Assembly: GCA_016617855.1 (NCBI GenBank)
Contig: JAECUM010004959.1
Span: 51,840-115,839, forward strand
Source: Megalonaias nervosa
Lineage: Eukaryota; Mollusca; Bivalvia; Unionida; Unionidae
Length of the DNA stretch: 64,000 nucleotides
Direction: 5' to 3'
Shown one piece after another: positions 43,481 to 55,740 of this stretch. A program made the translations under genes and the position numbers. Position 1 is the stretch's first letter; each line of letters starts with the position of its first letter. A model generated the notes under the pieces. It was not told where the DNA came from. It ran no database searches and saw only the letters and a program-made list of their open reading frames with translations.

Positions 43481-43589
43481 TGCTGTAAATTTCTTACAGC
43501 TTCTTTGCTGTTGTAGGTGGAAACACAAATATAGCGTTGCATTCAAAAGACATTCGCAACCACGATCTATTCTACACGTTTTTCGCTTC

Positions 43590-43920
43590 CCAACGGTGAA
43601 ACCCATGTTGAAACCTATGGTCAATCGAGGATTGCTTGCTTTAAAAGATGTAACTTTGACGCAAGAAAAATAAATTCTCCAAAACGTACTCACTGACCAC
43701 CAAAATCCTAAAGAAGCCTTCATGAACGTAGGAAAAACATGTTGGTTCAAACAGAAGAAGCCCTTATGGGTCGCCAAGACATCCATATAAATTCGCCTCT
43801 ATGCCATAGAAAGGAAAAGACAGGAAGAGGCATCAAAACCCCTTCAGAACTCATAGAAACGTTCAGAAAAGAATAACAAAATATGAACAGCTGTCAGAGA
43901 ATTGCACGTGTTTGATTTTA
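43590..43920 (+). pseudogene. pVI-like remnant (copy B)
   Basis: KPMLKPMVNRGLLALKDVTL, DHQNPKEAFMNVGKTC and GRQDIHINS match residues 30-100 of the copy A protein; shifted and stopped. Confidence 0.7.
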
Positions 43921-43984
43921 TTAACTAAAAAGAAAAGAAAAAATAATTGATGCACCGAGATCTTTTCGAATATTCTAAGCCATA

Positions 43985-45020
43985 ACTCGATCTGTTTGTC
44001 ATGACTAATCCCGATGGGCAAAATTTCATCTTGTATCGTCCTTGACGACCTCGGCCCATATCGAATTTGAAATCACAAAGGACAAACCGAAGGTTAGATC
44101 TATTTGAATAACATTCACTTGTACCTGAAAGTCAAAGTTCTCAAACGTGGACAATGGCAATCCAGGGGAAAATGCCAGAGTAAGCTCCCGTAAACAACTG
44201 TATCAATTGGTTATTCAACGAAGTGGATTTGTACTTGAATAACAAACTGGAAAGCAGCACAATGGGCATTTACCCTTACCAAGTGTACCTGGAAAATATC
44301 TTGACGTACGGAAAAGAAGCCAAGAACGCACATCTGGATGCTTTCGTGGTATGTACACCTGACACACTGGATGTCTTCGACAACACAGACTTGGCAGAAG
44401 GTGACGATCCTCACAATGATGGATTTAACGACCGTAGAAAGAAAAAAAAAAAAGAAAAGGCACAGTTTAGAAATGATGGGTCGTTTGCATTTGAACATTT
44501 GGAAAGACATTTGGTTGCAAGACAAGTATTTGTTAAATGGAGTGAATGTACGCCTGAGTCTAAGTCAAAGTAGTATCGTGTACCATTTGATTTACTAATG
44601 CTGACGAGTACACAACCATTTACGCGTGCAGTGTGGAAGTCTTACCTAAAGTGGGAAACGACATCAAAGAATAAGCAGAATGACAGCTAAGTATATATTA
44701 AGATGAGTGGAAGTTAAAACCTTCACCATTGCCTCTGGATTCTTAAAGAAGATCGAAAATCATGTTTTCCGCATACAACTACCCAAACGTTTGCTCATTG
44801 GCATCATCAGCAATGCAGCCCTCCAATGAGCCATCGATCAACTTCCTTTCGAGGACCAACACCACAATGTGTCCAAGATAAAAGTCATTTGAGATGGCCT
44901 GAGGTTGTACACCGGACATTTTGAACTTAACTTTGCCCAGAAAAATTAATTGAGCTCTTACTTGGCACTGTTTGAATGCATGTGACAGTTATGTACCAAC
45001 AGCAGCCACAACATTATTTC
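43985..45020 (+). pseudogene. Major capsid protein remnant (copy B)
   Basis: The best segment (44,217-44,560) reads EVDLYLNNKLESSTMGIYP and YLENILTYGKEAKNAHLD; later parts match EVLPKVGNDI and RLPKRLLIGIISNAALQ. Multiple breaks. No unknown 168-aa gene or protease follows; the sequence turns into a repeat region. Confidence 0.8.
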
Positions 45021-46110
45021 CGTCGATTATGAATGAGGATATTATTTGTGGGGATTTTACTTCACTCAAGACTAGTATAGTATGTGTGGGTTATTGATCA
45101 CTACACACGGCGTGTTGACAATATAATGGGGGATGTTGGATACTGATCCCCAAAATGGGAGCCATAAAACCTTTGACCCCTTCTTTTACATCTTATCCCC
45201 CCCCCGTGTGTGATATTAACTTTGTGTGTTAATAAGTATAATGCATGTACAAACACTCCTACCTTCTAGTTAGATAGTAATGATGCGTGTTAAATTGTAA
45301 TTAAAACATGTTTAACCGTACATTTTCTGTAGATACCTATAAAGTCCCCATTATGTTTGTAAGGGCATTATGTGTCTATAATTACTCCTACCTTTGTGTG
45401 ATAATGTGTGTACGTATGTAAATCTAGCTTGTGTATAAAAACTCCTACTCTTTGGGGGGATTGTAGAGGTGTATGTTAGATTGTATATAAAAAAACGAAT
45501 GCTGGATAGTAGGGATGTGTGATAGATTGTAATCAGAAAGTGGGTGCTTGATAGTACGGTGTGTGTTGGATTGTATATCTAAACATTTCAACATGACATT
45601 TTCCATAGACCCCTATAACGTCCCCACTATGTGTGTCTATAATATATGTCTATAACACTCCAACCCTTGTGTGATAGTATGTTTGTATGGATATAAGTAT
45701 CGATACTCCGACCTCTGTGAGATAGTATGCTTGTATATAAGTATAACATGTGTATATAAACACACATACTCATTTCGTTGGATATTAGGTTCGTGTGTTT
45801 TGGATAGTAATCAAAAGCGATTGCTGGATTGTAAGGTGTGTGCTTGGATAGTAATCCAAAGCATACGGGTGCTGGATAGTATATGTGATGTGTGTTTGGA
45901 TTTGAGATAAAAATTTACCATTACCTTTCCCTTTATGCCTCTGACTGCCTCATTTGACCCTAAATTTCTAGGGCAGTCTGGGGCATAGATAAATCCTATG
46001 TTAACTTCCCCTTATGTCCCAGAAATTTACCTTATACCTCAGAGTGTCCCATAATGTAAACTTGCGGCGTAATAGTAGTTCACCCCTATGTCCCAGGGTG
46101 CTCCATACAA
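45021..46110 (+). repeat. Terminal-repeat-like region of Polinton copy B
   Basis: Two zones of degenerate tandem motifs. From 45.1 to 45.9 kb units like GTGTGTTGGATTGTATAT recur every 40-70 bp (about 45,283; 45,470; 45,513; 45,567; 45,790; 45,834; 45,890). From 45.93 to 46.1 kb units like CTTATGTCCCAG recur (about 46,010; 46,090). The same two motif types, in reverse order and orientation, lie beside the protease of copy C (55.7-56.6 kb), which supports a shared terminal repeat. Confidence 0.5.
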
Positions 46111-46394
46111 CTACTGGCAGAGACGAAAAGATGAAAAATGGAAAGACCACTGTACAAGTGTTTCTTTTAAGCTTATCTTTTTATAAGACATAAAAGATGA
46201 GGAAGATAAAACCGAAAAATATTTCGACTGCAATTGAGCAACTAAATCTAGGTATGTTCCCGTTGGAACATAAAGTAAAAAGCGAATAAATAAATAAATA
46301 AATAAACAAATAAAGCAAGGTTATTTCATACATTATTCATAATGAAAACCTACAAGACAGTTACTACAAAAAGTAAAAGTACTATTAATAAACA
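46111..46394. other. AT-rich spacer
   Basis: Short AAAT repeat at 46,283-46,314; no gene seen. Confidence 0.5.
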
Positions 46395-46565
46395 AAGCAA
46401 TTATTACAGATTGAAAGTGGTGTTGTTTGGTGTTTTACATATGTTTCATAGTATTGTGCATATTCTACTTTTATACATAAATCCTTCACAAATATATTTT
46501 ACGTAGTTAGGGAAAGTTCAATATCTCTATAAACTATAGAAAACTACTTTTCTTGCTTCAAACTT
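46395..46565. repeat. Dispersed repeat R1, first copy
   Basis: Aligns with 50,025-50,190: GAAAGTGGTGT, GTTTTACATATG-TTCAT, CCTTCACAAAT, GTAGTTAG, CTATAAAC-A-AGAAAACT. Both copies sit next to a minisatellite. Confidence 0.65.
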
Positions 46566-46714
46566 ATCCTGATACTTCTGTCATTCTGAATTTTGTGGTG
46601 TAAAATAGAAAAGTTAGTTACATTTGACACCAAAACATTGACATATTAAAAATAAATGTTTCATCTTAAATGTAATTATTTGTCAGGAAGAAAATAGCTT
46701 TAGCGTAGAGGCCA

Positions 46715-47050
46715 AGTCAGTCTTGGTCTCCGGTCACATGTATCGGACAAACATAACATCTTACTTGGTCTACGGTCACAAATATCGGACAGACATTACA
46801 TCTTACTTGGTCTGCGGTCACTTGTATCGGACACAATATCTTCCTTGGTCTACGGTCACATGTATCGGACAAACATAACATCTTACTTGGTCTATGGTCA
46901 CATGTATCGGACAAACACAACATATCACTTGGTCTATAGTCATATGTATCGGACAAGCATATCATATCACTTGGTCTACAGCTACATATATCGGACAAAC
47001 ACAACATATCAATTGATATACGGTAATGTGTATCGGAGAAGCAAAACATT
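46715..47050. repeat. 42-bp minisatellite, about 8 units
   Basis: Units built on CTTGGTCTACGGTCACATGT followed by ATCGGACAAACATAACAT. Units degrade toward the right. As 42 is divisible by three, ORFs exist on both strands and are not taken as genes. Confidence 0.9.
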
Positions 47051-48730
47051 TAATTAGGAAATTAATGGCAAATTTTTGCCCAAAACTGTCATTAAATTCT
47101 TAGGAAAAAAGTAAGAAAATCAGAGATAAAGCAGAACTAATGAAAAGTTCTAAAAAGGTAGCAGGATTTTGTCTCTTAAAAGACAACGACTAAGAGCAAA
47201 GAATGATGGGAATGTGTGCAGAAAAAAGGAAATAAACATAGTTAATTGATAATAAGAACAAACTGTGCTTCTCTCTCCTAATATATACAAACTAAAACTG
47301 GGCATCTATGGGTAAAGATTATGTTTATCCGAAAGGCTTTGTTTTGCATGCAAATATGCTCTAAAGATATTTTCCAATTTACTATTTACTATTTCCAGTT
47401 TATTTACTTAAGAATTATTTCCAATTAAATAAACATGAATGCCATTTTGTTATTACAGTTCTCTTCATTTTCTTCTATTATATACATGTTCCTTTTAGTG
47501 TTTTGTACTTTCAGCATGAAGGAGGTTAGAATAATACATTATTGATATCTCTGTAGCTACAATTTTCAAATACAGTTTAAGTCAAGTATTCTTGCATTTA
47601 ATAAACTATACAAAGTAAATCTTGAATCAAAGATTTAGGGAAAGGTTCCATTTCAGACAAATTTGCGGTGTATTTTCTCCTATAGATTTTTTTTCTTATG
47701 AAGATGAAGAACCATTAGCACGTGTACAATGATGAGCCCCAGATAATATTCTTTCTTTATCTTTAAAAATTCTTACTCTCAATATTGTTCTTAAATTTCC
47801 AAAAGAACTTTGAAATGGATAGCAGCATCAGGATGAACTCTGCCAAAAGACCGAAAACAACAGAAACAAACAGAAACAGAACAAAACAAAAGAAAAAAGC
47901 AAAGAAACCGTTAATAGCCCCCCCCCCCCCCATATGGGGTGGGGTTGGGTTACAATACTTTAAAAGATCGGAGTCTGGGAATATTAAATTAAAACAAGGT
48001 TCATGTTAAGAAACAGTATGTAAACTGTTTTTTTTTTTGTTTTTACCCTGTTAGATTAAAAACCCTTTCTATATCAAGTTATCTGCTAGACCAAAATGTA
48101 ATATGTCTTCATCTTCCCAGTTTTCCTCTTTTCACTGCAGCTGATATCTTACATTTAGTCAGGCATTTTTGGGGGAAGGGGGTAGGGTGGGCGGTTGAGA
48201 GGGGTTATTTTAGAAATTGGACTATGCTATTAGTTAATATAAACTTTGTAAAGACAAGCAATTCTTAATATTTTCCTTTTTTAATTACTGCGTTTTGTAA
48301 TTTTATTTTCACATGAATGATATTTTGCAGTAATCATTCTGTCAGAACGTATTTAACCGTGATTCTGCTGTAAGGCTGCCCGCCCCAGCCTTTAATGTAG
48401 ATGTTCATTGAGTTGCTTTTTTAATTTTCAAACAGAGGTATTAGACGTGCGCTGAAACATGCATATATGATTGAACACTGAGTGCCAACACCTTTTCATT
48501 TTATGAAACGTTCAATTTTTTAAAAATATTACCCATATTAAGGCTCGAATATTGATACTGCTATGAAATTTAGTTGCGTATTCCGGATAATTACCATTTA
48601 TTTGTCATTATTTTCTTCTGCCTGCTCCTGTACGCTTGTCACATGTTCTTTGCAGATCATCTACTTCAAAAGCACGTGGCAGATTCTGCAGGGATCGTGA
48701 CAACATCAACTTTATGCTGAGTAAGTAGCA
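47051..48730. other. AT-rich interval, no gene recognised
   Basis: Includes a C10 run at 47,921 and G-rich patches near 47,937 and 48,170. ORFs short, Lys/Asn-rich. Confidence 0.55.
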
Positions 48731-48734
48731 AATT

Positions 48735-48960
48735 ATCATCCAGGGTTCATAATCTTTGTGCATGCGCATTTTATAATAGGCTCATTAAGTTATTATGTCC
48801 ATTAATATCTCGCGTAAACAAGGCCAACGTGTATAAACCTCTTGAATATAGTTCGAAGTACCGACTAATCTGCCGCGGAATAATTCTCTGGCAGATCATG
48901 GTCTTCGCTGTTATCTCGTAATCATGGTCAGAACGAACAACGTAGATTCTTTTCTGCCAG
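48735..48960. repeat. Dispersed repeat R2, second copy
   Basis: See the copy at 30,485-30,785; same orientation, shorter. Confidence 0.65.
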
Positions 48961-49425
48961 TTTTCTAAATAGTTTAAAGTCTCAGATATCCATTCTCTCC
49001 TTGAAAAGCTTACATTTTTTAAGTTATGTTACTCCTTAATGTAGTCGGTATTCAAAATTGTATTCCTTTTGTTAACTCTAGAAACTGCAAACTTGGTTAG
49101 AAAAGCATCGTATCTAATATGTAGCTTGGTTTATACGACTCATAATCACTATTGAACATTAATATACGATGAAATGTCAAGAAACTATGTATAGGGCATT
49201 AATTTAAAACAAATTTTCTAAAGTTTTCAACAACAAAAATGATATACAATATTATTATTACAACTACTGATAATACGAGTGTGGTGGTTTACATGTATAT
49301 ATTAAAAATTTTACCTGCGTATCGCGCATTTGTAGCTTGCGTTTGTCATGTCCCCCATGGTCGCTCATAAATATGAGCATGATTTTCTCTTTTTAATAAA
49401 ATTAATCTAATAGAGATTCTAATTC
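48961..49425. other. AT-rich interval
   Basis: No gene or clear repeat seen. Confidence 0.5.
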
Positions 49426-49429
49426 GGAT

Positions 49430-50010
49430 TCTTTTAAGTTAAGTTAATAACATGTAAGTACACGTTAAGCAAATGACATGTACGTACACGTTAAGTTAAG
49501 CAAATGACATGTACTTTCAAGTTAAGCAAATGACATGTACGTACAAGTTAAGTTAAGCAAATGACATGTACGTACAAGTTAAGTAAATGACATGTACGTA
49601 CACGTTAAGTTAAGCAAATGACACGTACGTACACGTTAAGTTAAGCAAATGACATGTACGTAGACGTCAAGTTATTTTAATGATATGTACATACAAGTTA
49701 AGTAAATGACATGTACGTACACGTTAAGTTAAACAAATGACACGTACGTACAAGTTAAGCAAATGGCATGTATTTACAAACTAAGTAAATTACATGTACG
49801 CAAAAGTTAAGCAAATGACATGTAAGTACACGTTAAGTTAAGCAAATGGCATGTAGGTAATTGTTAAGCAAATGACATGTACGTACAACTTAAGTTAAGC
49901 AAATGACATGTACGTACAAGCTAAGTAAGTGACATGTACATACAAGTCAACCAAAGGACATTTACGTACAAATTAAGCAAATAACATGTACTTACAAATT
50001 AAGTTACCAG
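49430..50010. repeat. Minisatellite with CATGTACGTAC core, about 18-20 units
   Basis: Units of about 25-32 bp, typically GTTAAGCAAATGACATGTAC plus GTACA. Length varies by presence of an extra GTTAA. The ACATGTACGTAC core contains overlapping palindromes. Confidence 0.85.
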
Positions 50011-50024
50011 CAGGAAAAAAGAAT

Positions 50025-50190
50025 TTATGACGGTAGAAAGTGATGTGGGCTGATGTTTTACATATGCTTCATGGTGTTAAGATGATTCTAGTGTGTACGT
50101 AAACCGTTCACAAATTATTTTGCATAGTTAGAAAAGTAACTAACTGCCTATAAACAAAGAAAACTGCTTTTCATTTTCGCCTAACACTTG
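50025..50190. repeat. Dispersed repeat R1, second copy
   Basis: Follows the minisatellite directly; homologous to 46,395-46,565. Confidence 0.65.
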
Positions 50191-52684
50191 ACTATTTATG
50201 TGTAATGTTATCAATGTCAGTTGTATTTGCCACAGTGGAAACTTGTCTGATTAGAATTTTTTTTTTTTTTTTTTTTTCTTTTTTTTATGTACCTGCCTCG
50301 TTTTAGTTGTTAATTGTTTTACATTGTGTTCAGTTTCTCTTCGGTGCAATAACCTGGCGCGGAGCAGTTTAGATTGTCCCTTCTTTTAAAAAACAAAAAC
50401 AAAACAAACAAAACAAACCGTACTGCATTTAATCACGTATAGCGCTCACTCACCTATGAACGGCAAAGGCCCAGCTCAGCAATCTCATAATATGCTGGAA
50501 AAATCAGGGTCTATTTTTGCTCGTTCTACTTACGAATTCAAGCAAACATACGTCTGATCAATTATGTTATTAATAAAACGCAAAGGAATATTGGGTGTGA
50601 GAAAGGAGCTAAATTCATACAACTTAGGAATCATCTGGGAGAAGAATATTAAAGGTAAGACAATCATTATTTTGCCTGGGACAAATTTTGTAGAGCTATT
50701 TTATCGCTAGCAATCTAACTTTTCCCCAGACATCTTTAATTTCGTAAAAATTGTCAATAAAATAACAAATTTGGACCGAATGAATGGTATCAAGTATCAA
50801 ATTAACAGAATGTTTTTCTCAAATAATGCATTCAGCATCTTGACTCTGGAATTAATCAAGTTCATTTCTTCGATTCCTCAAACTCCTTCATCGTTTTTGC
50901 CTTATTGTGCCTGAGGTACTTAAATGGCGTCTGTAGGACATAACACACTAGTTGGAATTATACTCAAGTCGTCTGAAGACACAAAAGAACTAGTTTGGAT
51001 GTCAAAAATCTGACGAATATTTAGTAGATTCAATCTGTACTCCTGATCTCGTGGATATATTATACTCTTGTTATGGAAAACCAAAGTCTGTAGTGCGAAT
51101 GAGTGGAAATAAATGGTTCGATTTTCTAATTTTAGCAATATTTTCATGCGCGTCTACGCCGTGAACGTCAAAAGATTGAGTTGGTAGGGAATTTCGTGAA
51201 ATGTTGCTGAAGTAACGAGTTCTGTTTTCATGGAAGCAGAATTAAGGGCTGATTTTGTCTGTTGTTTTTAATTATAGTGATAAATTGGTTAGGGTAAATA
51301 GGAGTGATATAACATGGTCTATATAGTTGAGCAGGTGACTTAGACAGGTCGGCATTGAATAAAAGTTGTAATGTGCGCTTTGTCGGTCAATTGATGGCGT
51401 AACAAAAACAAGTCAATAGTGTGTACATATTCCAAGCTTCTAATCCGTCTCTATTTTCCGTTATAAAGTATATGATCTTGACCAAACGAAACAATAGTTT
51501 ACGCTTTAGAAGCTAATTAATGGCTTATCTGTAATCGCCTAATTGGCGGTCATTGCTCAATTTATAGTATATATGTACACCTATTCAGAATGCAGTATGT
51601 TATGATTGGAATCCCATCGCGCACATTATTTTTTAAAATATTGTTTAAAAGTTTTATTCTGCGATAGGTTTCAAATATTATTACTGACGTTCCAAAGTTG
51701 TAAACCTCGTATAGTAATCACTTTGTAAGTAAGGAGCACCGAAGTCTTAATTCCTGATGAAAGTAATTTGTCAGTCGAGTTTTGTAGTAGACATACACAA
51801 AATCAAGAGGAGTATGTATACATGGTAATTTTTTAAATAACTTTTCTTGTTACAATATTACCTGACCCTATTGCATTTATATTGATTTCAATCAATCTAT
51901 CCTTTCTTGGCCATAAAACTGATATTGCATATAAATTACGTCTAATCCCAAAATAAAATATTCGAACGTTTTCTTGGGTTGAATTATTCATATAAACTGT
52001 CATTTGCGTTTTGCGATTTTTCCATGTTAGGTTAAATTAAAATTTACGTTCTTTACAGACATTATTTTATAGAGAGAATCTCAAGTAATCACTTAATACT
52101 AAATTTATGAAATTCGTCGAATAATTGCCTGTGTTTGCTTGGCTTCGTGGAGTCTGGTATGTATTTGTATTAAATTAAACAGTCCTGAAGAGCAGCCTAA
52201 ATCTGGTAGGTTTGTTCCCTGTATATAGGTTACAAGTTGGACGTAGTAGCCCAAATCATGCACGTGACTGTCTCGTGATGACCTTTCAGAAGGGGGGGGG
52301 GGGGGCACAGATACCTGCGTCTGCTAGTCTCTATATTACATATAAATAACACGCACGACACCGATGCCTTTTTGCTATAACTTTTTTTTTCTTTCAAACT
52401 GTCAATCAATTTAATGCCGATCGATAGACAAAGTAACGCTCTAGAAAAGGATCTGCAGCTGCATGTGCAGCACTCCGGACACCTGTGGATATATGTATTT
52501 GATGTCACAAGGTAAATGATAGTGACCTAATTATGTCGAAGTAGAAAAGAGCATATTGTAAACTCCGGGTGCTCTTAAGGTACTCTCCGGCTAATATCAA
52601 GCCCGACTAGTATGAAGTTTACAGATGTAATTATTTATTATATCCCACAATTCTGTGTTGTTTTTTTTTTCTTCAAGGTTTTTA
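50191..52684. other. AT-rich interval, no gene recognised
   Basis: Poly-T (50,260-50,286), AAAC repeats near 50,395, and a G13 run at 52,294. ORFs of under 95 codons without family signal. Confidence 0.55.
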
Positions 52685-53115
52685 AGGATTGTCGCAAATC
52701 CATGGAAGACGACTCACGTTCTCGAAGACTGATAGATTCGAATTGAAATCGCAAAACATGAAAAGATTGACCAGAGACGTTTCAGTGAGATTGATACAGT
52801 TCCGGAAATATGGGTTGATGTATTTGAAACCCGACTTAACAAAAAATAATGAAGTTTGGATCGGAGAAAATGTGCAGAGACCTTAAATCGCTCGATGTAG
52901 TCGTACTATCAAGAGAGTTTTATGCACATCAATTTCTATGCTATGGCGACCCCCTTGCCCGCTGTTATGGCAGACCTCTTGAAGGAGCATAACATAAAAG
53001 ATTTGCTACATCTTCCATCAGACCTGATTTATCTCCATGAGATTTTTGGCTGAACCCTGTTATCCAAAGTTCTCTGCGTGGCAGACGATTTGAAAGCCGC
53101 CTTGGAAGTGAGTTT
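52685..53115 (+). pseudogene. Mariner-like transposase remnant
   Basis: The plus strand reads LTRDVSVRLIQFRKYG, LKPDLTKNNEVWIGENVQRP, then in other frames AHQFLCYGDPLARCYG, LLKEHNIKDLL and RPDLSP (stop) DFWL followed by SLRGRRFESRLGSEF. The R-PDLSP.DFWL and LRGRRF blocks mark the third acidic residue region of mariner-family DDD transposases. Broken by stops and shifts; no inverted ends identified. Confidence 0.65.
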
Positions 53116-53309
53116 AATTGTTGGGTAATCACACTCAGAGAGTGTGTAAAGGTTTACAGCGAGTACATTGGGAGGATGCACTGACATACTGTCCACTAAC
53201 CAACAAAAAGCTTTGTTGTACAGCGCACTAAAATTCGGAACTTTTTAAATACATGTATATTTAGGTTATATCTTGCATTGATTGAACATAAATACTGCTA
53301 CTACTACAA

Positions 53310-53326
53310 CTACTACTACTAAGACA

Positions 53327-53376
<50 letters not shown>

Positions 53377-53423
53377 CAACAACAACAACAACAATCATAA
53401 TAATAATCATAATAATAATAAAG
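53310..53423. repeat. (AAT)n/(AAC)n microsatellite
   Basis: AAT units followed by AAC and mixed AAT/CAT units. Confidence 0.95.
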
Positions 53424-53929
53424 CGGAATTACGTCTTTTAATTAATTCTGATTATATACTTGGTGGTCACAAGCAGGAGAAAGCGGCTTTGGTAAGGTGG
53501 TCTTCAAATGTTACCTAAGTAATTCTTATGACACAAGGCAGCCTAGTCCGAAAAGTCGTTTGAATTTAGTCAGTATAATATTCAACGTTTTAATCTGGGC
53601 CATAGATTCGCGACCATCTAAACGACGAAACCACCTTAAAATTGTACATTGTTTGTAGATATCGTTTCCTTTCTTTACCGGAACCTTAGACTTCCTTGTC
53701 AAATGTTCCTTTTTCTAGAAATCGTGAACAATCTTGTCATGCTTCATACCGAGTTAAGTCTCACGTAAGGGGTTCGTATGCCATCCATTTAAGTGTGGGT
53801 TGAGAATATAATTCTCAATAAAAACCTTTAACTGATATTATTAATTCTGCGCTGGTTTTTCCTCTTCCCCAATACTTACATTAGTATTGATGTGTCAGCA
53901 GTATCTTCAACACTAGGATTATCATTATT

Positions 53930-55330
53930 GTCATTTAGTACATCAGAGTGAGTCTAATTGCACACCCTCTGGGTTTTGTAGCAGACCACTTGGGTCCAAT
54001 ACTTTATTCTAATTACTGTGTTCATTTCATCATCCTGTAACCCATATAATGTAGAAACAACAAGTTTATGGCATAAATTAGCAAAATGCATAGAGACTGG
54101 GAAAATGTTAACAATAATAAGTTCTATTTACAGTTTAGGACAGTTATGTGTAAAGCTCTTAAGTACGCACACAATTTCGATTGTTCACTTCTACTTCTTC
54201 AAGGTAAAAACCTCTTTTTTCTTTATACAAACTGGAAATTGCATTACAATCAAATATGGGGGCGGGTATCATTTTAGAAGAATTGTATTTATATCTTTTA
54301 TTATTGATGATGATACGGTGATGTTTTCAGAGACAGCAGATGGTCTACAAGCATCCATTGGTAAGTTCCGTGGAAACTGTACATGTTGGAATATATGTGT
54401 AAATATTGATAAAACAAATATTATGATTTTTAACAAAGATTTAGAAGACTAACAGTTTCGTTTAGGTACGGAAATGTATTTCTAGACATTATGGATAACT
54501 TTCATTATTTAGGATATGTTTTAACAACAGAGGCTCGTTTCGATGTGCTACAGAGATTCTTGCCGAAAAAGTGTCAAAGTAAAGAACTTACTTCTGAGTA
54601 ATTCTAATAATCTGCAATGTCCAGTGAATATAATCTGTGATTTATTGGATTCTTTTGTATCTACAATTGTGTTTCATTGCCGTGAAATTTGGGATTTTTG
54701 AAAGCTGATAACAGAGAACGGGTACATAGAAAAGTTTGAAAGTGGTTACAAGATGTTTAACTTTCTACCAAAAATATGTTTCTATATGGAGAGTTGGACC
54801 GATATACACTTGATTTGAATAGATATGTGCGCATCATTAAGTACTGGTGCAAAATTGCAAAACACAAATAATTATATTCTTCAAAAAAATGTTTACCGAT
54901 TGCGAAAGAATTAATTATAAAAGCTGAATTTCTAATGTGAGAACTATACTGTTAATCTCAGGATTTGGAAAAGTCTGGTATTATCCTAATTCAGTCCATA
55001 TATCTTCCATTTTATCGCTTTTAACCAAAGACTTAAAGATATATTTCATTCTGGCTGGAGTCTTGCAGTTGCTTCCAAAACTTCATACATATATAAAGAT
55101 ATCAAAGATATGTTCGAGACCAATTCGCATCTTAGAATAATTCCCAATGCCAGCCACAGGAAGGCTCTAAGTAAATCAAAGGTGTCATCACACCTATTTA
55201 AGATCGAGATTGAGAGACATGTAGGGAACTAACGACATGAAAGGAAATGTGAACCTTGTGTAAATAATGAGAACGAAGATGAAAATAATTTTCTCGTAAT
55301 CTGTTATTTATACAGCTCGCTTAGAATATC
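53930..55330 (+). mobile_element. Non-LTR retrotransposon (LINE) 3' part, decayed
   Basis: Plus strand contains a reverse transcriptase catalytic segment (IDDDTVMFSETADGLQASIG, then NICVNIDKTNIMIFNKD), the thumb-like region YGELDRYTLDLNRYVRIIKY, and a C-terminal part with KCEPCVNNENEDENHFLVIC resembling the Cys/His motif at the end of many LINE ORF2 proteins. The usual F/Y-ADD box here is IDDD. 5'-truncated and frame-broken, as LINE copies often are. Confidence 0.7.
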
Positions 55331-55393
55331 ATATATTGATTCATATTATTGGCAGAAACCAAGCAATTGTAAACTACTACAATTACTCAAAAA

Positions 55394-55398
<5 letters not shown>

Positions 55399-55436
<38 letters not shown>
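55399..55436. repeat. (TC)n microsatellite
   Basis: Nineteen TC units just after the LINE remnant. Confidence 0.9.
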
Positions 55437-55438
<2 letters not shown>

Positions 55439-55579
55439 GATTTATGTACACACTGGGTTGTATCGCCATTATTAATTCATGTTATATATTGTATTATTTC
55501 AACAGCCTGGTGTGCGTATTTTCCTGTCCAAATATGATCTGTGTTAAGATGGCAGTGATCTGCCGTAGGAAAACAATTT

Positions 55580-55740
55580 CCGCGCGGGAAACATTTCTAG
55601 GACCGGCACCAAAGCAGAGATATGTTTAGGCAAATATACAGCTTCCAGGAATCTGCGCCAAGCCGGCACCAAAATAGAGTTGTTTTTTTTAAGCTAAAAT
55701 GAGGCTTCCTACAGTCTGTGCTTGGACCGGCATATGATCG
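55580..55740. repeat. About 65-bp tandem repeat, 3 units
   Basis: Each unit carries ACCGGCACCAAA (third: ACCGGCATATGA) and AGCTTCC near AATCTGCGCC. It may form the outer edge of the terminal region of Polinton copy C. Confidence 0.55.

Noticed and set aside
46717..47057. Repeat protein ORFs in both orientations
   Set aside because: By-product of a 42-bp minisatellite; no start context or homology.
54018..54452. Host protein with acidic IDDD motif
   Set aside because: Better explained as a LINE reverse transcriptase fragment given downstream YGELDRY and Cys/His end motifs.
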